NCBI RefSeq assembly: GCF_018873765.1
Contig: NC_057916.1
Location: 50,222,540 to 50,286,539 of the forward strand
Origin: Telopea speciosissima
Lineage: Eukaryota > Streptophyta > Magnoliopsida > Proteales > Proteaceae
Reading direction: 5' to 3'
DNA length: 64,000 bases
In this document: positions 22,012-33,829 of the stretch, piece by piece
Position numbering within the stretch: position 1 is the stretch's first letter
Layout: each line of letters begins with the position of its first letter
Notes under the pieces: model-generated
What the model saw: the letters and a program-made list of their open reading frames with translations, nothing else
Told to the model about the DNA's origin: nothing
The model's database searches: none
Program-made: the position numbers and the translations under genes

Positions 22012-23808
22012 TGATGAGTACATTTATGTGTGAAATCTTAGGGCATAAATTATACATTTTACCACATTAGACAGAGTTACTCAGTGCTTTCTTGTGCTTT
22101 TCAGGATTTAGGTGAATTCTTGTGAAAATGAAGGAGATGATGCTAAGGAAATGTTTTTAAGCTGTTTAGAGGTGTTAATGGCTTGGATGAGTAGCCCATC
22201 GAGTCAGCTTCGCAACGGTTCAAACGGCACTTGATTCCTAGTTGAAATGAAGAAGTTACGACCGTTTTCGTAATAAAGCCCGAAAATGGTCTGTAGGGGT
22301 TTATTTGTAATTATTAACAGTCGGTCGGGGACAAAGTGAAGCAAAAGTTTGGATTCTAGGGGCCTTAATGCAATAGCTAGAAGTTATATTTCCTGTACCC
22401 GAAAGATTCCATTTGGAGGGCTCTAGACAGTCCAACTTCAACTTGAGATATCTTGGGCTCCCGAACTCCAAATTTGGACGAAATTTAGGTCTATTTTGGG
22501 TGATTTTTCGTAAGGAACACAATGGTGAAGCCTATATAAGCACCCCATGCTCCACGTTTTTTGAAGGATAGAATGGGTATTTTATTTATTCTTGAAGGAA
22601 TCCTAATCCTCACCCTTACTCTCTCTCTCCTCCAACTTCTCAAAGGCACTTCTGGAATTCTACTTGGAATAGATTTATTTTGAAAGATATTCTCTCACCT
22701 ATGGAAAGTTGAAAAATCAAAGATGCTTTGATTTTATTGCTTGGAGAAGATATCTACAAAGAAAAAGAAACACTTGTTACAATTGAAAGTTTCCTTTTGC
22801 TAGAAATAGAAGGTCTATATAAACAATCTTCTCTTCTTCTTCTTTCTATTTTTTTTTTTTTTTCTTAGGATTCAAGGCATTGTAAAAGAGGAAGGAGAAG
22901 AGAATATTCTCTTTTCTTAGGGAATATTTCTCCTACACTTCCCTCTTCTCTCTTCTCCTCTCTTCCCCCTATAAATACCCCTTGCCCTTTGGGTTTTAAG
23001 AAGTTAGTTTTTTAGTTCAGTTTTTAGTTGGTTTCTAGTTCAATTTTAATTCAGTTTTTAGTGTAATTTTTAGTTCATTCACTTAGTAAAATTTCTTTTC
23101 TTCTTTTCTTCTTCTCCTTCTAAGTTGTGATTTTTGGCTTTTTTAAGTTCTAGTTTGCGTTTTGATTTTCATTTAGTGGTTGTAATAGGTTTAGTTTATG
23201 TTTTAATTTCAATTTAAGTCTTCAATTGGGTTGTAATTTCTTAATTCTAGTTTAGGTTTTAAGCCTTCTAGTCTAACTTCTTAAGTTGATGACAAGACTT
23301 GAAGATTTAGAAGAGGAGGCCATGGTAAGTTTATGCAAATATTCAAGCTTTTCAATTACATTCATGCAAGCACATCCAGGTTTTACTATCTAAACTCTCA
23401 ATCTCATTCTCCCTCTCCTCGATCTCTCTCTATCTTCTTCTTCTTCTCCCTCTATTTTTTTATTTTTTTTATATGATTGTGGTATGTGGATGCACCTTTA
23501 TTCCCTTATTTATTTTTATGTGATTATGAAGTGTGGCTGCGTTTTTGTTATTCCTTCCAATTTACAATAGTTTGATAGGTTAGATGCTCATGTGTTAGGA
23601 CGCCAATTTAATCCCTTAATTTTGTTAGATGCTTATAAGTTAGGATGCATTAATTTTCATTAGTTTCATTAGTTTAATTTAACACTTTAATTGGGTTCAC
23701 TTTGCATTACTTTTAAGTTAGTTAAATAGAGTGATGTATATCTCCTCGTGTTCGACCCGTAGCTACGATTGATCCGTACGCTTGCGGTATAATTTTTAAA
23801 CTCAAATA
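22012..23808 (+). repeat. 5' LTR of element C
   Basis: It begins TGATGAGTACATTT and ends CTCAAATA, where the family end is CTCAAACA. It carries the TTATATAAGC-type and CTATAAATACC-type TATA-like boxes near 22535 and 22970. Confidence 0.9.
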
Positions 23809-23814
23809 AGTTTT

Positions 23815-23832
23815 TGGCGCCGTTGTCAGGGA
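23815..23832 (+). other. Primer-binding site of element C
   Basis: TGGCGCCGTTGTCAGGGA lies six bases after the 5' LTR. It differs at two positions from TGGCGCCGTTGCCGGGGA, the tRNA-Asp type site used by Athila elements. Confidence 0.75.
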
Positions 23833-23915
23833 GATTATTGACCATTTTATTTTTCTGATTTTTAAGTAATTCGAAGTGCTTTAGTTTCTTCTCTTTATCC
23901 TCTTCTCTTAAAAAA

Positions 23916-23951
<36 letters not shown>

Positions 23952-24408
23952 TTTTTGAAAACCTCTTCTTGTTTCTCTTTTGTTTCAAATAGTGTGCGCC
24001 CAATCTAAAATCCTTCATATGCCCAAACCCAATCAATCTTGGTGCCCCTTGATTCGTTGGGTGGTTTGGATTAGCATGTGACCTATCTTTAGAGGTGACC
24101 ACTCTTGATAACAGGAAAGCGACATAGTGAGAGCGTTGGAAACATAAACGTATAGTAGTCCTCCACCCTACATCAGAATTCATTTGGAGTCACCCGTAGG
24201 TGACTTGTGAAGACTATACGGGTTCCCTTACTGTCAACCTATATGGCAACCTTATAGCTTTGGAACCATTGTTTCGATTTCTGAGGGATAGATGCACTAT
24301 CTACCTTGGGCTCCCTCTTGTTTTTAGTATTTTTTTCTAGTCTTTTATTTTTCTTTAAATTTTTTTTATGGGAGACATCAATTTGGGATAGGTGGTTAAT
24401 TTAGAATA
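23833..24408 (+). other. Leader of element C
   Basis: An untranslated leader with a long A-run (23919-23949), homologous in inverse orientation to 42040-42598 in B1 and 39240-39790 in B2. I see no protein in it. Confidence 0.65.
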
Positions 24409-25302
24409 ATGGGAGATACACTTCCATATAAGACTTTGGGGGAAAGATGGACCTATGCTAAGGCAACCATGATTTTGGAGGAAATGTTTAAACAGGTTAG
24501 GGAAGCCAAAAGTAGTGAGATAGAGAACAATTTTGCACCACCCCGGTACAATTTTGCTCCCCAACCCAACTATGGGCTTTCGAAAAATTTTGATTGGTCA
24601 CATCCCCAGACAATCCATGTTATGGAAGGATGCCCTAATCTTTATGGGAGTAGCTATGGTGATGAGAATGTGAGTCCTCAATTTCAATACAATTCTTTTG
24701 GCACTTACAATCAGGGGTGGAGTGATCATCCCAATTTCTTGTGGGATCAATGGAATAACCAAGCTGGACCACCCAATTTCCAATATCATGGTCAGTTTGG
24801 TCCTCCAATGCCCAACTCTCCATTAAATCTCAATGGGCCACCTCTCCTTGAACCATATCACCAACCCCCTGAATTTCAAAACATGGGTGAGGAGGCTAGA
24901 CTGAGTGAGCTTAAGAGGAACATAGCCCTTCTCACAACAAATCACAATACCATGGAGAAGCAACTCTCTCAACTAATCACCATGTTACAGGAGGAGAAAA
25001 TGGGTACATTAGCTAGTCAGCCTGAACCTAGTCTATGTTACCAACCTGAACCTAGTCTATGTTACCAGATTCTTGTTCAGAATGAACCACCCCATCCCCA
25101 ATTTAATGATATTGAAAGTCCACCACCGCAGTTTGAGGTTAATGAGAGTCATTCCCAACAAGCTGCTTATCATGATGATTTATTTGTTGAGATTGAGTCT
25201 CCTCAGCATAATAGTGAAGCGAGATTTGATGAGCTACCTGGGGAAGTCCAACTTTTTCCTAAACTTTCTGATTTAGTGAGCCTAGTGTTTTTATTGATTT
25301 AG
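24409..25302 (+). pseudogene. Gag-like ORF of element C
   Basis: A 297-residue frame. Its middle (SYGDENVSPQFQYNSFGTYNQGW ... NFLWDQWNNQAGPPNFQYHGQFG ... PPLLEPYHQPPEF) matches the C-terminal Asn/Pro-rich half of the B1 and B2 gag. The helical segment ARLSELKRNIALLTTNHNTMEKQL aligns with ATRLNEMDNKIALLMTSHNNMKK there. The N-terminal gag core is absent. An 8-residue unit, QPEPSLCY, is tandemly duplicated (25021-25068). The frame ends at 25300; the downstream frame continues the same coding region after a frameshift. Whether it makes protein is unknown. Confidence 0.7.
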
Positions 25303-25305
25303 AAT

Positions 25306-25928
25306 CAGATTTTCATGATAACATAGAAACCCAGGAAATTCGATCTCCCCCTCTCTCTTCAAAAAACTTAGATAATTGTCATTTTGAGGATTCCATTGTC
25401 TCACATGTTGATTTGTCCAAACCTCCTAGGTTTGACGATTTTATTGAGGAGGACAATGTTAGTCATAATACCTTTCAAGCATATTTCCATGATCCTTATT
25501 TGGCAAACCAAGTTATGCAAAGAGCGGATAATTGTATTGCTAGGATTGATTTGAATAAATCTCCAATTTTTTATGATTATTTAGATGAGGTTATTCATAA
25601 TCCTTTTTATGCTTATTGTGATCCATTTTTGGTTGGTTTTTCAAAGAATGATAGGTATTCTACATTGCAAATGGGAGAGAATGGAAGGATTTATGGCCTG
25701 AGTTTTATTGCCTTCATTTTTCACTGTCCCATGAGGACAGATTTTTCTATTGGATATTTCTCAATTGTGCTTAACTTCCGTATTATTTCTCGCTTTACTA
25801 AAATTCATGGTCGAGTGTTTTCAGGTTCTAGAGCTATTTCTCCATTTACTGGCCATGGATTGAGATTTCTATTGCTGCTCCTAACACTTTTTGTAGAGCT
25901 CATGACTCTTCATAATCCTCTTTGTTGA
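25306..25928 (+). pseudogene. Second coding region of element C, function unknown
   Basis: After a frame change relative to the gag-like frame, an acidic stretch (VFIDLESDFHDN) leads into the frame at 25413-25928. This 171-residue part has an acidic N-terminus (PPRFDDFIEEDNVSH) and a hydrophobic C-terminus (LRFLLLLLTLFVELM). I do not recognise a domain. It occupies the place of pol. The hydrophobic tail could be a membrane segment, but that is speculation. Confidence 0.45.
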
Positions 25929-26322
25929 TTATATCTGGTAAGCCCCTTCATCTCTTCCCTTGTCCTTATTTTTTTCTTTTATGCATGCATTGAGGACACT
26001 GCATGAATTAAGTGTGGGGGGGATGTTGGGCTTAATTGGTGAATTTTAATTGTGGCAATAGTTTGGTTTTGTGCATATGTCTCTTTGATTGCAAAATGAG
26101 AGAGAGAGGGAATTAGGTGTCCTAGCATGCGAAATAAAAAAAAAATCCCTTTTCAAGGACGATAGTTGGTTTGTATCCAGTGATGGGGATTGAGTTTAAA
26201 AATATGATCATTATTTCATTTGATGGCTAGATTCCTCTATGTGTTTTATGGACTTTTTGATCTCTTGGCTAGTAGTTGAGACCAATTTGTTTGTGGCAAG
26301 GCAAGGCATGAAAGTGGAAATG

Positions 26323-26368
<46 letters not shown>

Positions 26369-27108
26369 AAGGAACAGAAAAGAAAGTGGAATTTCTTGGG
26401 ACTAGACAGGGCACTGTGCCTCATGAAGCAGGGTGACTTGATCAAAATTCCTTGGAAGGAAACTCAAAAAACTCTTGCATCAATGTCTCAATGTCTTATG
26501 GATATATGCAAAAAGCGAAGCTACCAAGTATTTGGGTGTCTAGTGTATGCTCCACCATGTCATTCAGAGAACAGTAGTGGAATAGAAATAGAGTTTGTGG
26601 TTGAGAAAGAAAAAACTTTTGCCTTAATGCCTGAAAAAAAAAAGAAACTATGGTCAACAATACCCAATGCCTAAGTCTTTGGTTCCATCGATGCTATGGG
26701 GGGGTTTACTTGAAGGTGAGTAGTGTTCAGAAAATATGAGGAGATCCCTTAATCTTGATACATTCTTATTACTTGAATTGATGTGGGGTGATAAAATTCA
26801 AGTATGGGGGAACCTTTGGCTCCTTGATCTTTAGTTGAACACTTTTAGGGATTATGTGCACTGTCCTACTTATGCCATGATTAAAATTTGCAGCATTTAT
26901 TTACAATTGAATTTTGGGTATACATTCACTGCAAACACCCACGAGACACAACTCGTCCACTAGGGGTAACCTAGGGGTTTAAAGGCTTGTTGCATATGCT
27001 AAGTGCAACCGTGATTCCTACGAAAGTGAGTTAGGATTTTCTGCATTCTAGGTTAGTTTTTGTTTTTGCTTTACTTGAGGACAAGTAACGTTCAAGTGTG
27101 GGGGAATC
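25929..27108 (+). other. 3' non-coding region of element C with two polypurine modules
   Basis: Module 1 (25990-26022: TTGAGGACA, spacer, AAGTGTGGGGGGG) and module 2 (27075-27108: TTGAGGACA, spacer, CAAGTGTGGGGGAATC) bracket about 1.05 kb without coding capacity. A 44-base A-run lies near 26324-26367. Module 2 directly precedes the 3' LTR and is the normal polypurine tract. Confidence 0.75.
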
Positions 27109-28896
27109 TGATGAGTACATTTATGTGTGAAATCTTAGGGCATAAATTATACATTTTACCACATTGGACAGAGTTACTCGGTGCTTTCTTATGCTTTTCA
27201 GGGTTTAGGTGAATTCTTATGAAAATGAAGGAGATGATGCTAAGAAAATGTTTTTAAGCTGTTTAGAGGTGTTAATGGCTTGGATGCATAGCCCATCGAG
27301 TCAGCTTCACAACGGTTCAAACGGCACTTGATTCCGAGTTGAAATGAAGAAGTTACGACCGTTTCCGTAATAAAGCCCGAAAATGGTCTGTAGGGGTTTA
27401 TTTGTAATTATTGATAGTCGATCGGGGACAAAGTGAAGCAAAATTTCAGATTCCAGGGGCCTTAACACAATAGCCAGAAGTTATATTTCCTGTACCCGAA
27501 AGATTCCATTTGGAGGGCTCTAGACAGTCTAACTTTAACTTGAGATATCGTGGGCTCCCGAACTCCAAATTTGGACGAAATTTGGGTCTATTTTGGGTGA
27601 TTTTTCACAAGGAACACAATGGTGAAGCCTATATAAGCACCCCATGCTCCACGTTTTCTGAAGGATAGAATGGGTATTTTATTTATTCTTGAAGGAATCC
27701 TAGTCATCACCCTTACTCTCTCTCTCCTCCAACTTCTTAAAGGCACTTCTGGAATTCTACTTGGAATAGATTTATTTTGAAAGATATTCTCTCACCTATG
27801 GAAAGTTGAAAAGTCAAAGATGCTTTGATTTTATTGCTTGGAGAAGACATCTACAAAGAAAAGGAAACACTTGTTAGAATTGGAAGTTTACTTTTCTAGA
27901 AATAGAAGGTCTATGTAAACAATCGTCTCTTCTTCTTCTTTCTATTTTTTTTTTTTTTCATAGGATTCAAGGCATTGTAAAAGAGGAAGGAGAAGAGAAT
28001 ATTCTCTTTTCTTAGAGAATATTTCTCCTACACTTCCCTCTTCTCTCTTCTCCTCTCTTCCCCCTATAAATACCCCTTGCCCTTTGGGTTTTAAGAAGTT
28101 AGTTTTTTAGTTCAGTTTTTAATTAGTTTCTAGTTCAATTTTAATTCAGTTTTTAGTGTAATTTTTAGTTCAGTCACTTAGTAAAATTTCCTTTCTTCTT
28201 CTCCTTCTAAGTTGTGATTTTTGGCTTTTCTAAGGTCTAGTTTGCTTTTTGATTTTCATTTAATAGTTGTAATAGGTTTAGTTTATGTTTTAATTTTAAT
28301 TTAAGTTTTCAATTGGGTTGTAATTTCTTAATTCTAGTTTAGGTTTTAAGCCTTCTAGTCTAACTTCTTAAGTTGATGACAAGACTTGAAGATTTAGAAG
28401 AGGAGGCCATGGTAAGTTTATGCAAATATTCAAGCTTTTCAATTACATTCAAGCAAGCACATCCAGGTTTTACTATCTAAACTCTCAATCTCATTCTCCC
28501 TCTCCTCGATCTCTCTTTATCTTCTTCTTCTTCTCCCTCTATTTCTTTTATTTTTTTTATATGATTGTGGTATGAGGATGCACTTTTATTCCCTTATTTC
28601 TTTTTATGTGATTATGAAGTGTGGCTACGTTTTTGTTATTCCTTCCAATTTACGATAATTTGATAGATTAGATGCTCATGTGTTAGGACGCCAACTTAAT
28701 CCCTTAATTTTGTTAGATGCTTATGAGTTAGGATGCATTAATTTTCATTAGTTTCATTAGTTTAATTTAACACTTTAATTTGGTTCCCTTTGCATTACTT
28801 TTAAGTTAGTTAAATAGAGTGGCGTATATCTCCTCGTGTTCGATCCGTAGCTACGATTGATCCGTACGCTTGCGGTATAATTTTTAAACTCAAACA
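27109..28896 (+). repeat. 3' LTR of element C
   Basis: It begins TGATGAGTACATTT and ends CTCAAACA, followed by the GGGGG duplication. It is closely similar to the 5' LTR of C. Confidence 0.92.
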
Positions 28897-28901
28897 GGGG
28901 G

Positions 28902-29891
28902 CTCAATAATAGAGGATGTGGGAATGGAAGTGGATAGGGGTCCAAGGGGCTCCAAAGGTGGTTGGATGCTCCAGACCTCATATAAGGGGGTATCATCAAC
29001 ACCTTCCAATTCTTGCATACATTCTTGAAATCCCGAATCAAAATCAATCTCAAAGAACATATCAATATCATCAAAAAATCCTTGAAGCATATGCACCTCA
29101 TCATCCATATCAGGCTGCTTGCCCAACCTAAACATATTGAAGTCAACAGAAATATTGCCAAAAGATAATTTCATGAGACTATTCCTGCAATTGATTAAAG
29201 CATTACTGGTAGCTAGGAATGATCTACCCAATATGATTGGGATTTGGTCCTTGAAGTTGGCAGTGGGTTGGGTATCTAAAACAATAAAATCCATTGGAAA
29301 AATAAATTCCCCAACCTTGAACAGGACATCCTCAATCATTCCCTTAGGAACTTTAACTGCCCGATCTGCAAGTTGAAGAGTAATTTTGGTCGGTTTCAGT
29401 TCTCCCAATCCCAATTGTTGGTAGACATGAAAGGGTAAGAGGTTCACACTTGCACCAAGGTCCAATAAGGCATGATCAATAGTGGTATGACCTATAGTGC
29501 AAGAGATGGTGGGGCTTCTAGGATCCTTATGCTTGGCTGCTACTGGCTGTGAAATTAGACAACTAACGTTAGCGGCCAAGAATGCCTTTTTGGGCACATT
29601 GGTGGTCCGCTTTTGGGTGCACAAGTCTTTGAGGACTTTAGCATAAGCGGGGATTTGGGCAATAGCATCCAACAAGTGGATATCCACCTGAATCTGTTTG
29701 AACACATCCAATATCTTCTCCACAGAAGGAAACTTCTTGCTAACCAACCTATTTGGGAAAGGGGCAGATGTGGTATAAATTCTTTTAGGGTTGGTCTTTT
29801 TAACTTCCTCAACAGAATCCTCTTTGGTTTCCTCAACCAAATCATCTGGTATATCTTTAGGTTCATCAGACGAACCTGGAATAGTAGGCAC
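28902..29891 (-). pseudogene. B1 aspartic protease region
   Basis: The 333-residue minus-strand frame (29891-28890) carries ISCTIGHTTIDHALLDLGASVNLLP near 29510-29440. DLGASVNLLP is the Athila form of the retropepsin active site. The C-terminal motif is PIILGRSFLATSNALI near 29232-29190. N-terminally it contains the gag-pol linker rich in Glu and Lys. It is unbroken up to the C insertion at 28901, where the last residues belong to C. Confidence 0.88.
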
Positions 29892-30163
29892 TTCAATGGC
29901 CTCTTCAGAAGGGGGAGAGTCAACAGGAGTATGAGATGGTGAAGATGAGGTGCACTAGCCTGTTGATACTCACGGCCACTCCTTAAAGCATAAACAACAT
30001 TTACCTATCTGGAGGGCCCTTAGTGCTGTTGGCCTTATGCAACATTGGTTGGAGGAGCTTGGGTACCTTGCTAAATATGAACCTGATGCCTAGGATTTGG
30101 CTCAGGTTGGCTAGGTAACTTCTCTTTTTCTCTCTCATGCAAGATTGTGACAAGCTGGGTGAG

Positions 30164-30944
30164 TTATTTTTTCATGTTATTGTGGCTTGTCATGAGAAGA
30201 GCTATCTTGTTGTCCATCTCATTTAGTCTTGTTGCCTCTCCTATATTGGTAAACCATGGGGGTTGCTGATAAGGTGCAAGGAGAGGAGGCCTAGCAGAAT
30301 TAATAGAAAGTCCTGCATGAGCACGAGGGGGAAAGGGGTTAGGAGACATTCCTTGGCTTTGTGGCGCATAGTTGGGCCTTTGGGCACCAAGCTGGCCTTG
30401 ATGGTTAAAGTTGGATGAGCCTGCTTGGTTCCCTTGATTCCATGAGAAATTGGTGTGATTTCTCCATCCTGGATTGTAAGTATTGCTATATGGATTATTT
30501 TGGTAGAGAGCACTTATATTCTCAGTGCTGGAATTGCCCACCAAGGTGTTGGGGCATTCCTTAGAAAGGTGTCCAGGGTTTGGCACCAACTGCAAACCGA
30601 CACATGGTTGACCTGGCTGACCGGATTAACTGGTATAGACTCTTCAAGAACTATGGACTCCAACCATTTTATGAGGCTGTCAAGTTTGGCCTCCTTGGCT
30701 GGCATACCCTCAATGAGATACCCCTTAGTGGTCCTTTCAACCCCTTGGGAAGATTCCCATTCCCCTGTCTTATCAACCAAGTTGGTTAAGAATGTCCATG
30801 CATCATTCTCCTTAAAAAAAGAAGTAAAGTCTGCTGGACACATAGACTCTACAAGTTGCTTGGTCTGATAATCAATACCCTCATAAATAATTTGGCATAG
30901 CTACCACAAGTCAAAACCATGGTGAGGGCATTCTAAGAGGAGGT
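30164..30944 (-). pseudogene. B1 gag, C-terminal part
   Basis: The minus-strand frame starts at the B2 insertion point and reads through CPADFTSFFKENDAWTFLTNLVDKTGEWESS to a CCHC-like segment (CSWCQT) near 30595. There a one-base frame change switches to the frame 30595-30164 (GHLSKECPN, then Asn/Pro-rich repeats such as NQGNQAGSSNFNHQG). The N-terminal half lies at 41503-42030, across B2. Confidence 0.82.
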
Positions 30945-32634
30945 TGTTTGAGTTAAAATAAAATCGCAAGCGTACGGGTCAATCGTAGCTACGGGTCGAA
31001 CACGAGGAGATATACGCCACTCTATTTAACTAGCTTAAAAGTAATGCAAAATGAACCAAATTAAAGTGTTAAATTAAACTAATTAAACTAACGAAAATCA
31101 ATGCATCCTAACTCATAAGCATCTAACAAAATTAAGGGATTAAATCGGCGTCCTAACACATGAGCATCTAACCTATCGAACTAAAGCGAATTGAAAGGAA
31201 TAAAAATGCAGCCACACATACTAACCACATAAAAAGAAATAAGGGAATAAAAATGCATCCATAAACCACAACCATATAAAATTAAAATAAAAGAAATAGA
31301 GGGGGAAGAAGAAGAAGATAGAGAGAGATAGAGGAGATGGAGAATGAGATTGAGAGTTTAGATAGTAAAACCTGGATGTGCTTGCATGAATGTAAATGAA
31401 AAGCTTGAATACTTGCATAAACTTACCATGGCCTCCTCTTCTAAATCTTCAAGTCTTGTCATCAACTTAAGAACTTAGACTAGAGGCTTAAAACCTAAAC
31501 TAGAATTAAGAAATTACAACCCAATTGAAGACTTAAATTGAAATTAAAGCATAAACTAAACCTATTATAAGCATTAACTAAAAATTATAAAAGCAAACTA
31601 GAGCTTAGAAAAGCCAAAAATCACAAATTAGAAGGAGAAGAAGAGAAGAAATTTCACTAAGTGAATGAGCAAATTTTACAAGAGAGGTAGGGGGTATTTA
31701 TAGGTGGAAGAGAGGAGAAGAGAGAAGATGGAAGTGTAGGAGAAATATTCCCTAAGAAAAAGAATATTCTCTTCTCTTTCCTCTTTTACAATGCCTTGAA
31801 TCCTAAGAAAAAGAAAAATAATAGAAAGAAGAAGAAGAGAAGATTGTTTACATAGACCTTCTATTTCTAGAAAAATAAACTTCCAATTTTAACAAGTGCT
31901 TCCTTTTCTTTGTAGATATCTTCTCCAAGCAATAAAATCAAAGCATCTTTGATTTTTCAACCTTCCATAGATGAGAAAATATAAATCTATCCCAAGTAGA
32001 ATTTCGAAGTGCCCTTGAGAAGTTGGAGGAGAGAGAGAGTAAGGGCGATGACTAGGATTCCTTCAAGAATAAATAAAATACCCATTCTATCCTTCAGAAA
32101 ACGTGGAGCATGGGATGCTTATATAGGTCTCACCATTGTGTTCTTGCGAAAAATCACACAAAATAGACCCAAATTTCATCCAATTGGAGTTGGGGAGCCC
32201 AAGATATCTCAAGTTGAAGTTGGACTGTCCGAGCCTTCCAAATGGAATCTTTCGGGTACAGTAAAGTAACTTCTGATAATTTCATTAAGGCCTCTAAAAT
32301 CCGAACTTCCGTTTCACTTTGTCCCCATCCGACTGTCAATAATTATAAATAAACCCCTGCAGACCATTTTCACGCTGCGTCGTTACGGAAACGGCCATAA
32401 CTTCTTCGTTTCAACTCGGAATTAAGTGCCGTTTGAACCATTGCGAAGCTGACTCGATGGGCTATGCATCCATTTACACTTCTAAAAAGCTTAAAAACAT
32501 CTCCTTAGCATCATCTCCTTCATTTTCACAAGAATTCACCTAAACCAAAGCACAAGAAAGCACCGAGTAACTCGTCCAATGTGGTAAAATGTATAATTTA
32601 TGCCCTAAAATTTCACACATAAATGTGCTCATCA
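30945..32634 (-). repeat. 3' LTR of B2
   Basis: TGTTTGAGTT...GTGCTCATCA on the plus strand, 1690 bp. It is followed on its right by the polypurine tract of B2 (32635-32650). Confidence 0.92.
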
Positions 32635-33829
32635 GATTCCCCCACACTTGAACGTTACTTGTCCTCAAGTAAAGCAAAAACAAAAACTAACCTAGAATGT
32701 AGAAAATCCTAACTCACTTTCGTAGGAATCACGGTTGCACTTAGCATGTGCAACAAGCCTTTAAACCCTAGGTTACCCCTAGTGGACGAGTTGTGTGTCT
32801 CGTGGGTGTTTGCAGTGAATATACACCCAAAATTTAATTGTAAATGAATGCTGTAAATTTTAATCATAGCATAAGTAGGGCAGTGCACATAATCCCAAAA
32901 AGTGTTCAACTAAAGATCAAGGAGCCAAAGGTTCCCCCACACTTGAATTTTATCACCCCACATCAATTCAAGTAACAAGCATGCATCAAGTTCAAGGGAT
33001 CTCCTCATATTTTCTAAACACTATTCATCTTCAAGTAAACCCCCCATAGCATCGATGGAACCAAAGACTTAGGCATTGAGTATTGTTGACCATACTTTTT
33101 TTTTTTCGGCATTAAGGCAAAAGTTTTTTTTTCTTTCTCAACCACAAACTCTATTTCTACTCCACCTCTTTCTCTCGAATGACATGGTGGAGCATACACC
33201 GTACACCCAAATACTTGGTAGCTTCACTTTTTGCATATATCCATAAGACATTGAGACATTGATGCAAGAGTTTTTTTTTTTTTTTTGAGTTTCCTTCCAA
33301 GGAATTTCGATCAAGTCACCCCGCTTCATGAGGCACAAGGTGCTCTGTCTAGTCCTAAGGAATTCCACTTTCTTTTTCGTTCCTTGTTTTTTTTTCTTTT
33401 TTTTTTTTTTTCATTCACTTCCACTTTCATGCCTTGCCTTGCCACAAACAAATTGGTCTCAACTACTAGCCAAAAGATCAAAGGGGTCCATAAACACATA
33501 GAGGAATCTAACCATCACATGAAGTAGCACTCATATTTTCAAACTCAATCCCCATCACCGGATACAAACCAACTACCATCCTTGAAAAGGGATTTTTTTA
33601 TTATTTCGCATGCTAGGAGGGCACCTAATTCCCTCTCACTCTTGCTTTGCAATTTGAAGAGACTTATGCACATACCCAAAAACTATCGCCACAATCAAAA
33701 TTCACAAAATTCAAAATTCACAAAATTCACAATTAAAGTCCAACACACCCCCACACTTAATTCATGCAGGTCCTCAATGCATGCGTAAAAGAAAGAATAA
33801 GGACAAGGGAGGGGATATATACCAGGATA
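32635..33829 (-). other. B2 3' non-coding region with two polypurine modules
   Basis: Homologous to 17915-19090 in B1 and, inverted, to 25929-27108 in C. The terminal module is at 32635-32670 and the internal one at about 33746-33780. No protein is visible. Confidence 0.72.

Larger units (their letters stand above)
22012..28896 (+). mobile_element. Pol-less LTR retrotransposon C (non-autonomous, plus strand)
   Basis: It is bounded by G-runs (GGGGG at 22007-22011 and 28897-28901); the uninterrupted site is seen in B2 near 36690 as a single GGGGG. The LTRs are 22012-23808 (1797 bp) and 27109-28896 (1788 bp). The internal region is only 3.3 kb. It has a primer-binding site, a gag-like frame (24409-25302) and a second frame (25413-25928), but no protease, RT, RNase H or integrase. 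Its LTRs belong to the same family as B1 and B2, so it probably moved with their enzymes. Confidence 0.92.

Noticed and set aside
26211..26436. Frames with poly-Lys or poly-Phe
   Set aside because: They translate a long A-run in the 3' non-coding region of element C.
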